Positions 7,858 through 17,090 of a DNA stretch of 64,000 bases are shown piece by piece. Made by a program: the position numbers and the translations under genes. Each line of letters begins with the position of its first letter. Position 1 is the stretch's first letter. The notes under the pieces were generated by a model. That model was not told the origin of the DNA. It saw only the letters and a list, made by a program, of their open reading frames with translations, and made no database searches. The DNA lies in assembly GCF_000717185.1 (NCBI RefSeq), contig NZ_JNYE01000063.1, forward strand, positions 6,781 to 70,780. The letters are read 5' to 3'. The DNA comes from Kitasatospora phosalacinea. Lineage in GTDB: Bacteria > Actinomycetota > Actinomycetes > Streptomycetales > Streptomycetaceae.

Positions 7858-8790
7858 TTACGGGGCGAAGGATGCCAGGTTGCCGATCCGGACGGCGGTC
7901 AGGGTGGCGCGCAGGCGGCGGTAGGCGGGGGCGTCGAAGTGGCCGGCCCTGGGGTGGAGGACGGTGGCGGCGGAGAGGGCGACCGCGTCGGGCAGGACGG
8001 CGGGCCAGCCCGCGTTGCCGGAGAGCCCCGCGGCGAGGGCGGCGACCACGGAGTCGCCCGCGCCGGTGGGGTTGCCGGTGACGGCGGCGGGCGGGGCGCA
8101 GCGCCAGGCGCCCTGGCGGTCGACGGCGAGCAGCCCGTCGGGGCCGAGCGAGGCGAGCACCGACTCGGCACCGCGGCGGATCAGCACCCGGGCGGCGTCC
8201 CGGGGGTCGGGCAGGCCGGTGGCGGCGGTGAGTTCGGCGGCGTTCGGCTTGATCACGGTGGGCCGGGCGGGGAGTGCGGCGAGCAGCGCCGGACCGTCCG
8301 CGTCGAGCACCACTGGCAGGTGGAACTGCCGTCCGAGGGCGACGAGTTGGCCGTAGCCGTCGGCGGGCGCTCCGGGCGGCAGGCTGCCGGCCAGGACCAG
8401 GACGGCGGCCTGCGGCAGCTGCCGGGCGGTCTCGCCGAGCAGGGCGTCCCACTCGGCGGCGGTCAGCACCGGGCCGGGTTCGTTGAGCACGGTGGCGTCG
8501 GCGCCGTCCGCGACGGTGACGGTGCGCCGGGTGTCGCCGCCGACCGGCACGTCGACGTGGTCGAGCCCGGCGGCGGCCAGATCGGCGCGCACCGTCTCCC
8601 CGGTGGGGCCGCCGAGCGGCAGGACGCAGCGCACCGGCCGTCCCAGCGCGGCGAGCACCCGGGCCGCGTTGACGCCCTTGCCGCCCGCCTGGGCGGCCAC
8701 GTCGGCGACCCGGTGGCTGGTGTGCGGGCGGAAGCCGGGGACGGTGTAGGTGACGTCCAGTGCCGGATTCGGTGTGACGGTGAGGATCAC
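7858..8790 (-). CDS. PfkB-family kinase, 1-phosphofructokinase type
   Basis: The protein is 310 residues long, normal for the FruK/LacC group. It begins MILTVTPNPALDVTY, with the substrate-binding AGGKGVNAARVLAALG near residue 35. The PfkB signature NPTGAGDSVVAALAAGL near residue 245 carries the catalytic Asp and anion hole. The family phosphorylates fructose 1-phosphate or tagatose 6-phosphate using ATP. No PTS permease is adjacent in the window, so the physiological sugar is uncertain. The upstream region holds 12-base repeats that could be an operator. Confidence 0.85.
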   Translation of the reverse strand: MILTVTPNPALDVTYTVPGFRPHTSHRVADVAAQAGGKGVNAARVLAALGRPVRCVLPLGGPTGETVRADLAAAGLDHVDVPVGGDTRRTVTVADGADATVLNEPGPVLTAAEWDALLGETARQLPQAAVLVLAGSLPPGAPADGYGQLVALGRQFHLPVVLDADGPALLAALPARPTVIKPNAAELTAATGLPDPRDAARVLIRRGAESVLASLGPDGLLAVDRQGAWRCAPPAAVTGNPTGAGDSVVAALAAGLSGNAGWPAVLPDAVALSAATVLHPRAGHFDAPAYRRLRATLTAVRIGNLASFAP

Positions 8791-8811
8791 GGCGGACGCC
8801 CCCCAGGATGT

Positions 8812-8860
8812 GCGTCGGAACGGTCATCGGAATGGCCGTCGGAATGGCCGTCCGATGGGA
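8812..8860. promoter_or_regulatory. 12-base tandem repeats upstream of the PfkB gene
   Basis: Units of the type CGGAATGGCCGT recur with a 12-base period in the 70 bases upstream of the PfkB start. Such spacing can form a regulator-binding array. No regulator is identified. Confidence 0.35.
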
Positions 8861-8869
8861 TGAGTGAGT

Positions 8870-8905
8870 GAAGCTGCGTGATCATATCGGGTTTCGCGCA
8901 GCTTC
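8870..8905 (-). terminator. stem-loop between MocR and PfkB genes
   Basis: GAAGCTGCG (8870-8878) pairs with CGCAGCTTC (8897-8905). It lies about 50 bases past the stop of the leftward MocR gene, so a terminator is likely; an operator role for the PfkB gene is also possible. Confidence 0.45.
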
Positions 8906-8953
8906 GAGCACTAATGGGGGATTTGTGGAGATCGGGGAGGAGGGTGGTGGGGC

Positions 8954-10369
8954 TCAGGCGAGGGAGTCCAGGGCGGCGCCCAAGTGGCGTGCTGCGGTGG
9001 TGAGTTGGGCGTGGGTCTCGGCGGCGGCGAAGCCGGCCCGGATGCGGGGGGCGGGTTCGGCGGTGAAGTAGTTCGGGCCGGGGGAGAGGACGACGCCGTG
9101 GCGCAGGGCGGCGGTGGCGAGGGCGGCCGGGTCGAGGTGGGCGGGCAGCGGTAGCCACAGGTGGAAGCCGCCGCGGGGCAGGCGGGGCGGCAGCAGGGCG
9201 GGGGCGTGCCGGGTCAGGGCGGTGGCGAAGAGCTGGCGGCGGTCGGTCAACTCCCTTGCCAGGGTGCGCAGGTGGCGCGGCCAGTCGGGGGAGGTGACCA
9301 GTTCGAGGGCGGCCTCCTGGAGCGGGCGGGGGACGAAGAAGGAGTCCACCGCCTGGACGGAGCGCAGCCGGGCCAGCGCCGGGCCGCGGGCCACCAGTGC
9401 GCCCACCCGCAGGCTCGGCGAGGCCGCCTTGGTCAGCGAGCGGACGTGCACCACCGTGCCGTCCGGGTCGTCCGCGGCCAGTGGCGGCGGCAGTTCGCCC
9501 GCGTCGGCGTGGGCGAGCAGCCGGGCGAAGTCGTCCTCCACCACGAACGCCCCGGCCCGCTTCGCCGCCGCCAGCACGGCCCGCCGCCGCTCGGCGGGCA
9601 GAACGGCGCCGGTCGGGTTCTGGAACAGCGGCTGGCAGACGAACAGCCGCGCCCCCGACACCGCGAACGCCTCCGCCAGCCGCTCCGGGATCACCCCGTC
9701 CGCGTCCACCGGTACCGGCACCGGCCGCAGCCCCGCCGCCCGGGCGATCGCCAACAGGCCCGGGTAGGTGGGGGATTCGACCAGGACGGGCGCGCCGGGC
9801 GGCGCCAGCGAACGCAGCGCGCAGGTCAGCGCGCTCTGCCCGCCCGCGGTCACCAGCACCTCCGCCGCCGTCACCCCGCCGCCCAGCTCGCGGGCGAACC
9901 AGCCGCGCAGCTCCGGCAGCCCCTCCAGCGGCGGCCGCCCCCACGCGCCCGGGCGGCGGCCCGCCCGGGCCAGCGCGCCCGCCAGCGCCCGCTCCGGCAG
10001 CAGCGAGGCGTGCGGGTAGCCGCTGTTCAGGTCGACCACCTCCGGCGGGGCCATCGCCAGCGCCGCCAGCACCCCCGAGGCGTCCACCACCCGGGCGGGC
10101 GGCGCGCCCGCCTCCGCGCTGAGTGCCACCTCCTGCCAGGAGAAGTCGCCCTGCGCGGCGGGCGCGGGCCGGGGCTCGGCCCGGAACACCCCCGCGCCCG
10201 GCCGGGACACCACCACGCCCTCCGCGACCAGCTCCCGGATCGCCCGCGACACCGAGACCGGGCTGACCCGGTAGCGCTCCACCAGCTCCCTGCTACTGGG
10301 GATCCGCTCCCCCGATGAGTAGCGCATCACGGTGGCGCGCAGCGCGTCCGTCAGCTCCTGCACGCTCAT
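8954..10369 (-). CDS. MocR-type GntR/aminotransferase regulator
   Basis: This is a fusion of a GntR winged helix (residues 1-75: SSRELVERYRVSPVSVSRAI) with a fold-type I aminotransferase domain (about 105-470). The PLP lysine lies in VHVRSLTKAASPSLRVG, and substrate-binding residues are seen in LFQNPTGAVLP and VVEDDFARLL. ATG 10369, with GGAAGGG upstream, is preferred to the longer in-frame start at 10423. MocR proteins sense PLP or amino compounds and control a divergent gene. Here that is the EamA exporter only 44 bases away, so this protein very likely regulates it. Confidence 0.9.
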   Translation of the reverse strand: MSVQELTDALRATVMRYSSGERIPSSRELVERYRVSPVSVSRAIRELVAEGVVVSRPGAGVFRAEPRPAPAAQGDFSWQEVALSAEAGAPPARVVDASGVLAALAMAPPEVVDLNSGYPHASLLPERALAGALARAGRRPGAWGRPPLEGLPELRGWFARELGGGVTAAEVLVTAGGQSALTCALRSLAPPGAPVLVESPTYPGLLAIARAAGLRPVPVPVDADGVIPERLAEAFAVSGARLFVCQPLFQNPTGAVLPAERRRAVLAAAKRAGAFVVEDDFARLLAHADAGELPPPLAADDPDGTVVHVRSLTKAASPSLRVGALVARGPALARLRSVQAVDSFFVPRPLQEAALELVTSPDWPRHLRTLARELTDRRQLFATALTRHAPALLPPRLPRGGFHLWLPLPAHLDPAALATAALRHGVVLSPGPNYFTAEPAPRIRAGFAAAETHAQLTTAARHLGAALDSLA

Positions 10370-10441
10370 TGACGACCCTTCCGGCGCGCGGGCGGCAACT
10401 GCTACCGTCCTGTATGACAGCACAGAATAGCGCTACCGGAC
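10370..10441. promoter_or_regulatory. shared MocR/EamA control region with direct repeats
   Basis: Only 44 bases separate the two starts. GCTACCGTCC (10401-10410) recurs as GCTACCGGAC (10432-10441), 31 bases apart, or three helical turns; this is the arrangement MocR dimers commonly bind. TACCGT inside the first copy could be the -10 box of the exporter, which would place its transcription start at or near the ATG. A repressor there would block it. Confidence 0.5.
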
Positions 10442-11358
10442 TTCGCCCGATAGCGGTCGGCACGGCCGGGCCGCTCGGCGGCGCCGTGCAGGCCGCCCTC
10501 GGGGTGCTCGCCTTCTCCTTCAGCTTCCCCGCCACCGCCTGGGCCCTGGAAGGCTTCGGCCCCTGGACGGTCACCGGCCTGCGCGGCGTCCTCGCCGCCC
10601 TGCTGGCGGGTGCTTGCCTGCTCGCCAGCGGCGCCCGCGTCCCGCCCCGCTCCGCCTGGCCCGGCCTGGCGGCCGTCGCGGTGGGCTGCGCGGTCGGCTT
10701 CCCGCTGCTGTCCACGCTCGCGCTGCGGCTCTCCTCCACCGCGCACTCCGCCGTGGTGATCGGCCTGCTGCCGCTGGCCACCGCCGCGGTCGGCGCCCTG
10801 CGGGCCGGGTCCCGGCCGCCCCGGGCGTTCTGGCTCGCCGCGCTCGCCGGGGCCGCCGCCGTGCTCGCCTTCACCGTCCAGCAGAGCGGCGGCGCCGGGC
10901 TGACCACCGCCGACCTGTACCTGTTCGGGGCGCTGCTGCTCTGCGCCTTCGGCTACGCGGAGGGCGGGCGGCTGGCCCGCGACCTGCCCGGCTGGCAGGT
11001 GATCGGCTGGGGCGTGGTCGCCGCGCTGCCCGTCACCGCGCTCACCGGCGCGCTCGCCCTCGCCGTCGAACCCGTGCACTGGAACTGGCACGGCGTCACC
11101 GGGCTGGCCTACCTGGCCGCGGTCTCCCAGTTCGGCGGCTTCGTCGTCTGGTACCGCGGCATGGCCGCCATCGGCGTCCCCCGGGCCAGCCAACTCCAGC
11201 TCGCACAGCCCCTGTTGACGCTCTGCTGGGCCGTCCTGCTGCTCGCCGAGACGCTCCCCGCCACCGCCCTCCCGACCGCCCTCGCGGTGCTCGTCTGCAT
11301 CGCGCTCACCCAGCGCGCGGGACGGCGGGAGGCAGGGCGCGCGGGACGGCGGCAGTAG
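10414..11358 (+). CDS. EamA/DMT-family transporter
   Basis: This 314-residue protein has ten hydrophobic segments in two EamA repeats, for example GVLAFSFSFPATAWALEGFG at the start and LQLAQPLLTLCWAVLLLAET near the end. The start is ATG 10414, which lacks a clear ribosome site and sits right behind a possible -10, so the mRNA may be leaderless. DMT proteins export amino acids or small metabolites. Divergence from a MocR regulator suggests an amino acid or vitamin B6-related substrate, by inference. The C-terminus ends in a short Arg/Gly-rich tail. Confidence 0.88.
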   Translation: MTAQNSATGLRPIAVGTAGPLGGAVQAALGVLAFSFSFPATAWALEGFGPWTVTGLRGVLAALLAGACLLASGARVPPRSAWPGLAAVAVGCAVGFPLLSTLALRLSSTAHSAVVIGLLPLATAAVGALRAGSRPPRAFWLAALAGAAAVLAFTVQQSGGAGLTTADLYLFGALLLCAFGYAEGGRLARDLPGWQVIGWGVVAALPVTALTGALALAVEPVHWNWHGVTGLAYLAAVSQFGGFVVWYRGMAAIGVPRASQLQLAQPLLTLCWAVLLLAETLPATALPTALAVLVCIALTQRAGRREAGRAGRRQ

Positions 11359-11397
11359 CGGCGGCAGTAGCGGGGGCGGGAGCGGGGCGGGAGGGGC

Positions 11398-11889
11398 TCA
11401 CTCGGTCAGGGCGCAGTACAGGTGCTGGCCGTCCTTCTGGGCGCGGCGGGCCAGGACGCCCAACTGGTGGATCAGGCGCATGAGTTCGATCCGCTCCACG
11501 CCCTTCAGCTCGTCGGTGCGGTTCCACTGGCTGGTCAGCTGGGGCAGCCGCTTGCGCTGGATGCCCGCCAGGGCGTCGCGGGTCTCGTCGGAGAGTTCGA
11601 CCACCCACGGGCCGGTCATCCAGGGGTCCTCGAGGTCGACGGCGGCGGCCGGGGCCTCTGGGTGCCAGGGCTGCAGGCCGGTGGGCCACACCGAGCGGTC
11701 CGGGCCGTCCTTGACCGGGGAGCCCCCGCCCCGCAGGGCGGCCACCAGGTGGGGGAGCGAGACGGTCGGGTCGACCCCGCGGGCCTGCACCGATTCGAAG
11801 GCCTCGGCGGGCGGCTGCTGCCCGTGCTTCATCACCCTCTGCACGGCGGCCTCGTCGGCGGCTCGGAAGTAGTCGGTCCGCAGGTCCAT
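11398..11889 (-). CDS. uncharacterised actinobacterial protein (DYFRAAD family)
   Basis: The 163-residue soluble protein begins MDLRTDYFRAADEAAVQRVM and ends LARRAQKDGQHLYCALTE. I recognise a widespread, unnamed streptomycete family with this opening, a middle DPTVSLPHLVAALRG and WMTGPWVVELSDETRDALAG. No catalytic motif, signal or membrane segment is visible. The gene stands alone between the EamA exporter and a broken MFS gene. Function unknown. Confidence 0.7.
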   Translation of the reverse strand: MDLRTDYFRAADEAAVQRVMKHGQQPPAEAFESVQARGVDPTVSLPHLVAALRGGGSPVKDGPDRSVWPTGLQPWHPEAPAAAVDLEDPWMTGPWVVELSDETRDALAGIQRKRLPQLTSQWNRTDELKGVERIELMRLIHQLGVLARRAQKDGQHLYCALTE

Positions 11890-12032
11890 GTCGCACGCTC
11901 CCCATCGCTCGGCAAGGCGCCCAGTGCATCACAGTCCGCGCGGCGGCGGGTACCGGGTCGCCGTCCTGTGATCTGCCTCGCAACCGTCAGCGGGGCTTTC
12001 CGCCACGGAAGTTCGGGTACTGGCTTTCGGTC

Positions 12033-12848
12033 GTGAGCCCTGTGCCGACGGCCTGGCGGAGCCCCGCGGGCCCCGCGAGCGGCCCGAACCGCCCGAGCGG
12101 CCCGAACCGTCCGCTGCGCGTCCTGCTGGGGGCGTCCGTGCTGGCCAACACCGGCGACGGCCTGCTGCGCACCGGCCTGCTGCTGGTGGTGGCGGCGCAC
12201 CTGACCGGATCGGTGGGCGCCTCCTCGCTGGTGACGGCGGTGACCACGGTGCCGTGGCTGCTGTCCGGGATCCCCGCCGGGATGCTCGCCGACCGGGCCG
12301 GCCGCAATGTGTCGATGGTGGCGGCGGACGGGGCGCGGGCGGCGCTGGTCCTGGCGATCGGGGCCGCGGCCTGGGCCGGGGTGCGGTCGCTGCCGCTGCT
12401 GGGCCTGGCGTTCCCGGCGCGGCACCGGGCGCTCCGGGTGATCACCCTCGCCAGGGCGCTCACCACGCTCGCCAACACGTCCTTCCTGGCGCTGTTCGTG
12501 GTGTACGCGACCACCGGCCCGCTGCACCTCGGCGACGCGGCCCTCGGGGTGCTGCTCAGCTCGGTCGGCGTCGGCACCGCGGTCGGCTCGCTCACCGCGC
12601 ACCGGGCCGAACGCCGCTTCGGCGCCGCGCCAGTGCTGTGCGCGACCCGGCTCGGCCGGGCGCCGGACCGGGCGCGGGGCCGGCCGCCGGGCCGGGCCCG
12701 GCGGAGGAGCGGGCGGGGCGGCACCCCCGCACAAGGAGCCGCGCCGCCCGCTCCGGTCAGTAGGTGCCGGGGACCCCGGCGTCCCTGCAGGCCTTGGCGA
12801 ACTGCGGGGTGCAGATCTCCTCGGCCTTGTAGAGGCCGCCGTCGATGA
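12033..12848 (+). pseudogene. MFS transporter with internal deletion and lost C-terminus
   Basis: From GTG 12033 the frame gives helices 1-4 of an MFS_3-type exporter (LLGASVLANTGDGLLRTG, GIPAGMLADRAGRN). It then jumps at LLGLAFPARHRALRVITLA into a later part of the fold: the stretch holding helices 5-6 and the central loop is missing. After VLCATRLG (about 12660) the frame becomes Arg/Pro-rich and runs antisense into the next gene. Total helices are far below twelve, so this is a decayed gene. Confidence 0.65.
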
Positions 12849-13845
12849 TCGTCTCGACGACCTTGGCCTTGGTGACGACGATCGGGGTGAGCAGCATCGA
12901 GGGGATCTGCAGGCCGTCCGACTCGGTCATGGTGGAGGCGACCGCGGTGATGTCGATGCCCTTCACCAGGTAGACCGCCATGTTGGCGGCCGCGTCGGCC
13001 TCCGGCTGGTACGGCTTATAGATGGTGTACGCCTGCTCGCCGGTGAGGATCCGGCGGACCGCGTCCAGCGAGGCGTCCTGCCCGCCGACCGGCACGTCGG
13101 TGCGGCCGGCCTTGTGCAGCTCGTCGATGATCGCGCCGGCCATGCCGTCGTTCGCCGAGTACACGGCCTGGAAGCCGTTCTTGCCGAGCTTGGAGATCGC
13201 CTCGTCCATCTTCGCGGCGGCGATCTCCGGCTTCCACTCGCCGGACTGCTCGTACGCGATCCGCTTGACCTTGCCGTCCAGCGACTTGTGGGCGCCGGCC
13301 TTGAAGTCGGCCGCGTTGGGGTCGGTCTCGGCGCCGTTGATCATGACGACCTCGGCGTCGGCGGCGTGCTTGCCCAGCGCCTCCAGCAGCGCCTGGCCCT
13401 GGAGTTCGCCGGTGCGCTGGTTGTCGAAGGAGATGTAGGCGGCGACGTTCCCGGCGGCCAGCCGGTCGTACGCGATGACCTTGGTGCCCTTGCGGTTGGC
13501 CTCCTCGACCCACGGGGCGGTGACGGCGGCGTTCACCGGGTCGAGCAGGATCACCTTGACCCCGCGGGAGAGTAGCGCGTCGAACTGCTCCTTCTGCACC
13601 TTCTCGTCGCCGTCGGCGTTGGCGTAGTCGAGGGTGCACTTGGTGCACATCCCGTTGACGGACGCCTCGATCAGCGGCTTGTCGAAGGCCTCGTAGCGGG
13701 TGGAGGAGGAGCGTTCGGGCAACAGCAGTCCGATGGACTGGTTGCCGTTGGACGACGAGGGCTTGTCGTCCCCGCAGGCGGCGAGCGACATCGCCATCGA
13801 CACGGCGGCCGTGCCAATGACGAGTCGACGCGTCATCGAGTTCAT
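12757..13845 (-). CDS. sugar ABC transporter substrate-binding lipoprotein (XylF-like)
   Basis: This 362-residue protein opens with a lipoprotein signal (MNSMTRRLVIG, lipobox LAAC, Cys near residue 24), so it is anchored outside the membrane. It has the type 1 periplasmic-binding fold: SIGLLLPERSSSTRYEAFD, VILLDPVNAAVTAP, VMINGAETDPNAADF and VYSANDGMAGAIIDEL match the xylose/ribose-binding group. It would deliver a pentose or hexose to an ABC importer, yet no ATPase or permease gene lies beside it. It must work with a remote system or act as a sensor. A strong nested palindrome lies upstream. Confidence 0.88.
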   Translation of the reverse strand: MNSMTRRLVIGTAAVSMAMSLAACGDDKPSSSNGNQSIGLLLPERSSSTRYEAFDKPLIEASVNGMCTKCTLDYANADGDEKVQKEQFDALLSRGVKVILLDPVNAAVTAPWVEEANRKGTKVIAYDRLAAGNVAAYISFDNQRTGELQGQALLEALGKHAADAEVVMINGAETDPNAADFKAGAHKSLDGKVKRIAYEQSGEWKPEIAAAKMDEAISKLGKNGFQAVYSANDGMAGAIIDELHKAGRTDVPVGGQDASLDAVRRILTGEQAYTIYKPYQPEADAAANMAVYLVKGIDITAVASTMTESDGLQIPSMLLTPIVVTKAKVVETIIDGGLYKAEEICTPQFAKACRDAGVPGTY

Positions 13846-13922
13846 GGTGGGTGGTGCCTCCCTGACAGCGCCGTGTCCCTACGGCGAGGTGAGGGGAGTC
13901 AAGCCCACCCGTCGTATGTCGT

Positions 13923-13973
13923 CAAGAAGTAAATCATTGGTCGAGAGGATTCGACCAAGTCGTTACCTTCTTG
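13923..13973. promoter_or_regulatory. nested palindromes upstream of the XylF-like gene
   Basis: TTGGTCGA (13937-13944) and TCGACCAA (13951-13958) form an inverted repeat with a 6-base spacer. This is enclosed by CAAGAAGTAA (13923-13932) and TTACCTTCTTG (13963-13973). The AT-rich island ends about 77 bases before the start codon. It looks like an operator for a sugar-responsive repressor such as a ROK or LacI protein. Confidence 0.5.
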
Positions 13974-14005
13974 AATGCATAACGGGAGATTCGCTCACGG
14001 AGCGT

Positions 14006-15022
14006 TCAGCGCTCGTTACGTGCCACCAGGAACACCCCGCCGACCACGATCCCGCCGCCGAGCAAGATCGGCCAGGTCAGGGTCTCGGCGAGGAAGAGCC
14101 AGCCCAGGAACACCGCCACCACCGGATTGACGTACGCGTAGGTCGCCACCAACGGAAGCGGTGCACGCTGCAACAGCCAGGCGTAAGACGTGAACGCGAC
14201 AATAGAGCCGAACAGCACCAGGTACACCAGCCCGCTCCACGAGGCCGCCGACACCGCCCCCGGATCGAAGCCGCCCGGCTCGCCGCGCGCGAACGACAGC
14301 GCCAGCGCGCCCAGCGAACCCGCCAGCATCTCGTACACGCTCGCCACGAACGGGTCCGCCGGCATCGGCAGCCGGCCCGCCAGCACCGAACCCAGCGCCC
14401 ACACCACCGCCGCGCCCACCACCAGCAGCAGCCCCGACAACCCCACCTCGCCGGTCAACCCCGGCGCGGTCAGCACCACCAGGCCCGCCAGGCCCAGCAG
14501 CACGCCCGCCAGCGTCGCCCCGCCCGTCCGCGCCCCGAACGCCCGGCGCAGCAGCACCACCCACAGCGGCACGCTCGCCACCATCAGCGCCGCCAGCCCC
14601 GACGGCACCGTCCGCTCCGCCAGCACCACCAGCCCGTTGCCGCCGACCAGCAGCAGCACGCCCACCAGGAAGGCGGAGGCGAACTGACGTCGCGTCACCC
14701 GCAGCGCCCCCCACCCCTTACGGACCGTCAGGCCCGCACCGAGCAGCAGCGTCGCCGCGCCGAAGCGCAGCGCGCCCGACAGCAGCGGCGGCATCGTCTC
14801 CACCACCACCCGGATCGCCAGGTAGGTCGACCCCCACACCACGTACACGATGCCCAGCGCCGCCCACACCGCCGCCCCGAGCCCGGCCGGACGGGCGGCC
14901 GCGGCGGTGGTGGCGGTGGCCGCGGCGGTGGTGGTGGCGGCGGTGGCGGCCCGCGGTGCCGCCGCCACGGAGGGACAGTCGGGGTCGGCGTCGGCGGGGG
15001 ACTGCGGAGCGGGCGTGGACAC
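14006..15022 (-). CDS. EamA-family transporter (YedA/RhaT-like)
   Basis: This 338-residue protein has an Ala/Thr-rich cytoplasmic leader of about 50 residues and then ten helices in two EamA repeats. The signature VVWGSTYLAIRVVVETMPP is in helix 1 and TYAYVNPVVAVFLGWLFLAE in helix 9, as in drug/metabolite exporters of the YedA type. The leader is encoded by low-complexity GGTGGC-type repeats, and its length may vary. The gene is monocistronic and its substrate cannot be inferred. Confidence 0.87.
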   Translation of the reverse strand: MSTPAPQSPADADPDCPSVAAAPRAATAATTTAAATATTAAAARPAGLGAAVWAALGIVYVVWGSTYLAIRVVVETMPPLLSGALRFGAATLLLGAGLTVRKGWGALRVTRRQFASAFLVGVLLLVGGNGLVVLAERTVPSGLAALMVASVPLWVVLLRRAFGARTGGATLAGVLLGLAGLVVLTAPGLTGEVGLSGLLLVVGAAVVWALGSVLAGRLPMPADPFVASVYEMLAGSLGALALSFARGEPGGFDPGAVSAASWSGLVYLVLFGSIVAFTSYAWLLQRAPLPLVATYAYVNPVVAVFLGWLFLAETLTWPILLGGGIVVGGVFLVARNER

Positions 15023-15264
15023 GGGTGTCTCCTCGTCTTGGTCCTGACAGGCGGTGTACGGCGGAATGACACCACACTCCGTCCGGCCCCGGAAGGCGCT
15101 TCCACCACCCGGTACGGCCCCTACGGGCAGACGCCGCCCGCCGCACGCCGGGCAGGGCCGACCGGATGAACCGGCGCACCACCGCGCCCCAGCCGCCCCG
15201 CACCGAGCGCGCCGAATGGTAGGGATGGGGACGGCCGAGCGCAGCCGACCAGAGGAGCGGCCGC

Positions 15265-16821
15265 ATGGCGTGGTTCGCCGCCCCCGAGTACCGGCTCGCC
15301 CGCGAGCTGTTCCTGCGCCTGCTCGCCCTCGTGTACGCGTGCGGGTTCCTCGCCGCCGCCCGGCAGTTCCGCGCCCTGCTCGGCAGCCGCGGCATGCTCC
15401 CCGTCCCGCGCTTCCTGGCCCGCGTCCCGTTCCGCCGGGCCCCCAGCCTGTTCCACTGGCACTACAGCGACCGCCTCTACGCCGCCCTCGCCCGGACCGG
15501 CCTGCTGCTCTCCCTCGCCCTGCTCGCCGGAGCCGCGAACCTGCTCCCGCTCGGCGCGGCGATGGCCCTGTGGGCGCTGCTCTGGGTGCTCTACCTGTCG
15601 ATCGTCAACACCGGCCAGACCTGGTACGCCTTCGGATGGGAGTCCCTGCTGCTGGAGGCCGGGGCCCTCGCCGTGTTCCTCGGCAACGACCGCGTCGCCC
15701 CGCCGCTGCTCCTCCTGTGGCTGCTGCGCTGGCTGCTGTTCCGGGTCGAGTTCGGCGCCGGACTGATCAAGTGGCGCGGCGACGAGTGCTGGCGCAAGCT
15801 CACCTGCCTCTACCACCACCACGAGACCCAGCCCATGCCCGGCCCGCTCAGCTGGTTCTTCCACCACCTGCCCCGCCCCCTGCACAAGGCCGAGGCCGCC
15901 GCCAACCACGTCGTCCAACTCGCCGTTCCCTTCGGCCTGTTCCTCCCCCAGCCGATCGCCTCCGGCGCCGCCCTGCTGATGATCGCCACCCAGCTGTGGC
16001 TGATCGCCTCCGGCAACTTCGCCTGGCTCAACTGGCTCACCGTCGCCCTCGCCCTCTCCGTCCTCGACACCGGCACCCTGCGCCACGCCCTGCCGCTCGG
16101 CCCCGACCCCGACCTCGCGTACGGGCCCCAACCCGCCTGGTACCAGGGGGCGGTGGCCGCCTACGTGTTGCTGGTGCTCGTCCTCTCCTGGCGCCCCCTG
16201 CGCAACCTGCTCTCCCCGCGCCAGCAGATGAACCGCTCCTGGGACCGCCTCCACCTGGTCAACAGCTACGGCGCGTTCGGCTCCGTCAACCGCGACCGGT
16301 ACGAGATCGTCCTCGCGGGCACCCGCGACGCCCGCGGCACCGACGGCTGGCAGGAGTACGAGTTCCACGGCAAGCCCGGCGAACCGCGGCGCCTGCCACG
16401 CCAGTTCGCGCCCTACCACCTGCGCCTCGACTGGCTGATGTGGTTCGCCGCGATCTCCCCCTCCTACGCCCGCCCCTGGTTCCTCCCGCTGCTCGCCCGC
16501 CTGCTCACCAACGACCCCGACACCCTGCGGCTGCTGCGCCGCAACCCCTTCCCCGACGCCCCGCCCGCCCTCGTCCGCGCCGAACTCCACCACTACCGCT
16601 TCACCGACGCCCACGAACTCCGCACCACCGGAACCTGGTGGCACCGCCGCCGCGTCCGCACCTACCAGCGGCCGGTCGGAATCGACGACCTGCGGGCGTA
16701 CGCCCCCGCGGCGGAGGGGCCGGGCGGCGGGCGACCGGGTGACGGGCGGTCCTGGCCGGGCGGCGGGCCGGGCGGCGGACGGAAGGGGTGGAAGGGGTGG
16801 AGGGGGCGTGGAGGACCGTGA
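15265..16821 (+). CDS. lipase maturation factor family membrane protein
   Basis: This 518-residue protein starts at ATG 15265 after AGAGGAG. It has several membrane helices in residues 1-320 (LSLALLAGAANLLPLG, LLLWLLRWLLFRVEFGAG). The family signature WRGDECWRKLTCLYHHHETQPMP and the soluble part YEFHGKPGEPRRLPRQFAPYHLRLDWLMW match the LMF1 family. LMF1 assists folding of secreted lipases; the bacterial role is unproven. A secreted lipase gene lies about 8 kb downstream at 25311, which may be coincidence. The last 40 residues are a Gly/Arg-rich tail. Confidence 0.85.
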   Translation: MAWFAAPEYRLARELFLRLLALVYACGFLAAARQFRALLGSRGMLPVPRFLARVPFRRAPSLFHWHYSDRLYAALARTGLLLSLALLAGAANLLPLGAAMALWALLWVLYLSIVNTGQTWYAFGWESLLLEAGALAVFLGNDRVAPPLLLLWLLRWLLFRVEFGAGLIKWRGDECWRKLTCLYHHHETQPMPGPLSWFFHHLPRPLHKAEAAANHVVQLAVPFGLFLPQPIASGAALLMIATQLWLIASGNFAWLNWLTVALALSVLDTGTLRHALPLGPDPDLAYGPQPAWYQGAVAAYVLLVLVLSWRPLRNLLSPRQQMNRSWDRLHLVNSYGAFGSVNRDRYEIVLAGTRDARGTDGWQEYEFHGKPGEPRRLPRQFAPYHLRLDWLMWFAAISPSYARPWFLPLLARLLTNDPDTLRLLRRNPFPDAPPALVRAELHHYRFTDAHELRTTGTWWHRRRVRTYQRPVGIDDLRAYAPAAEGPGGGRPGDGRSWPGGGPGGGRKGWKGWRGRGGP

Positions 16822-17090
16822 CCACCCCACCCAACTCCCGGCCCCCACCCGGCCGGGGCGTACTGTCGGTGCCGCTCCCTACCGTACGGACCGTGCGGAC
16901 GGGCCCCGCGCCCCCCACCAGCGGTCCACCACGGGCCACCGCGGCCCGGCGGAACCCACGGAGGTCCGGTGCGTGCACGGCTCGAACGCGCACCCGTATT
17001 CTGGCCTCCCGCGACGCCACCGCCGCCGCAACCACCCCACCCGCCCCGCCAGTCCCACTGCCCGCCAAACGCCACGAACCGGACTTTCAC

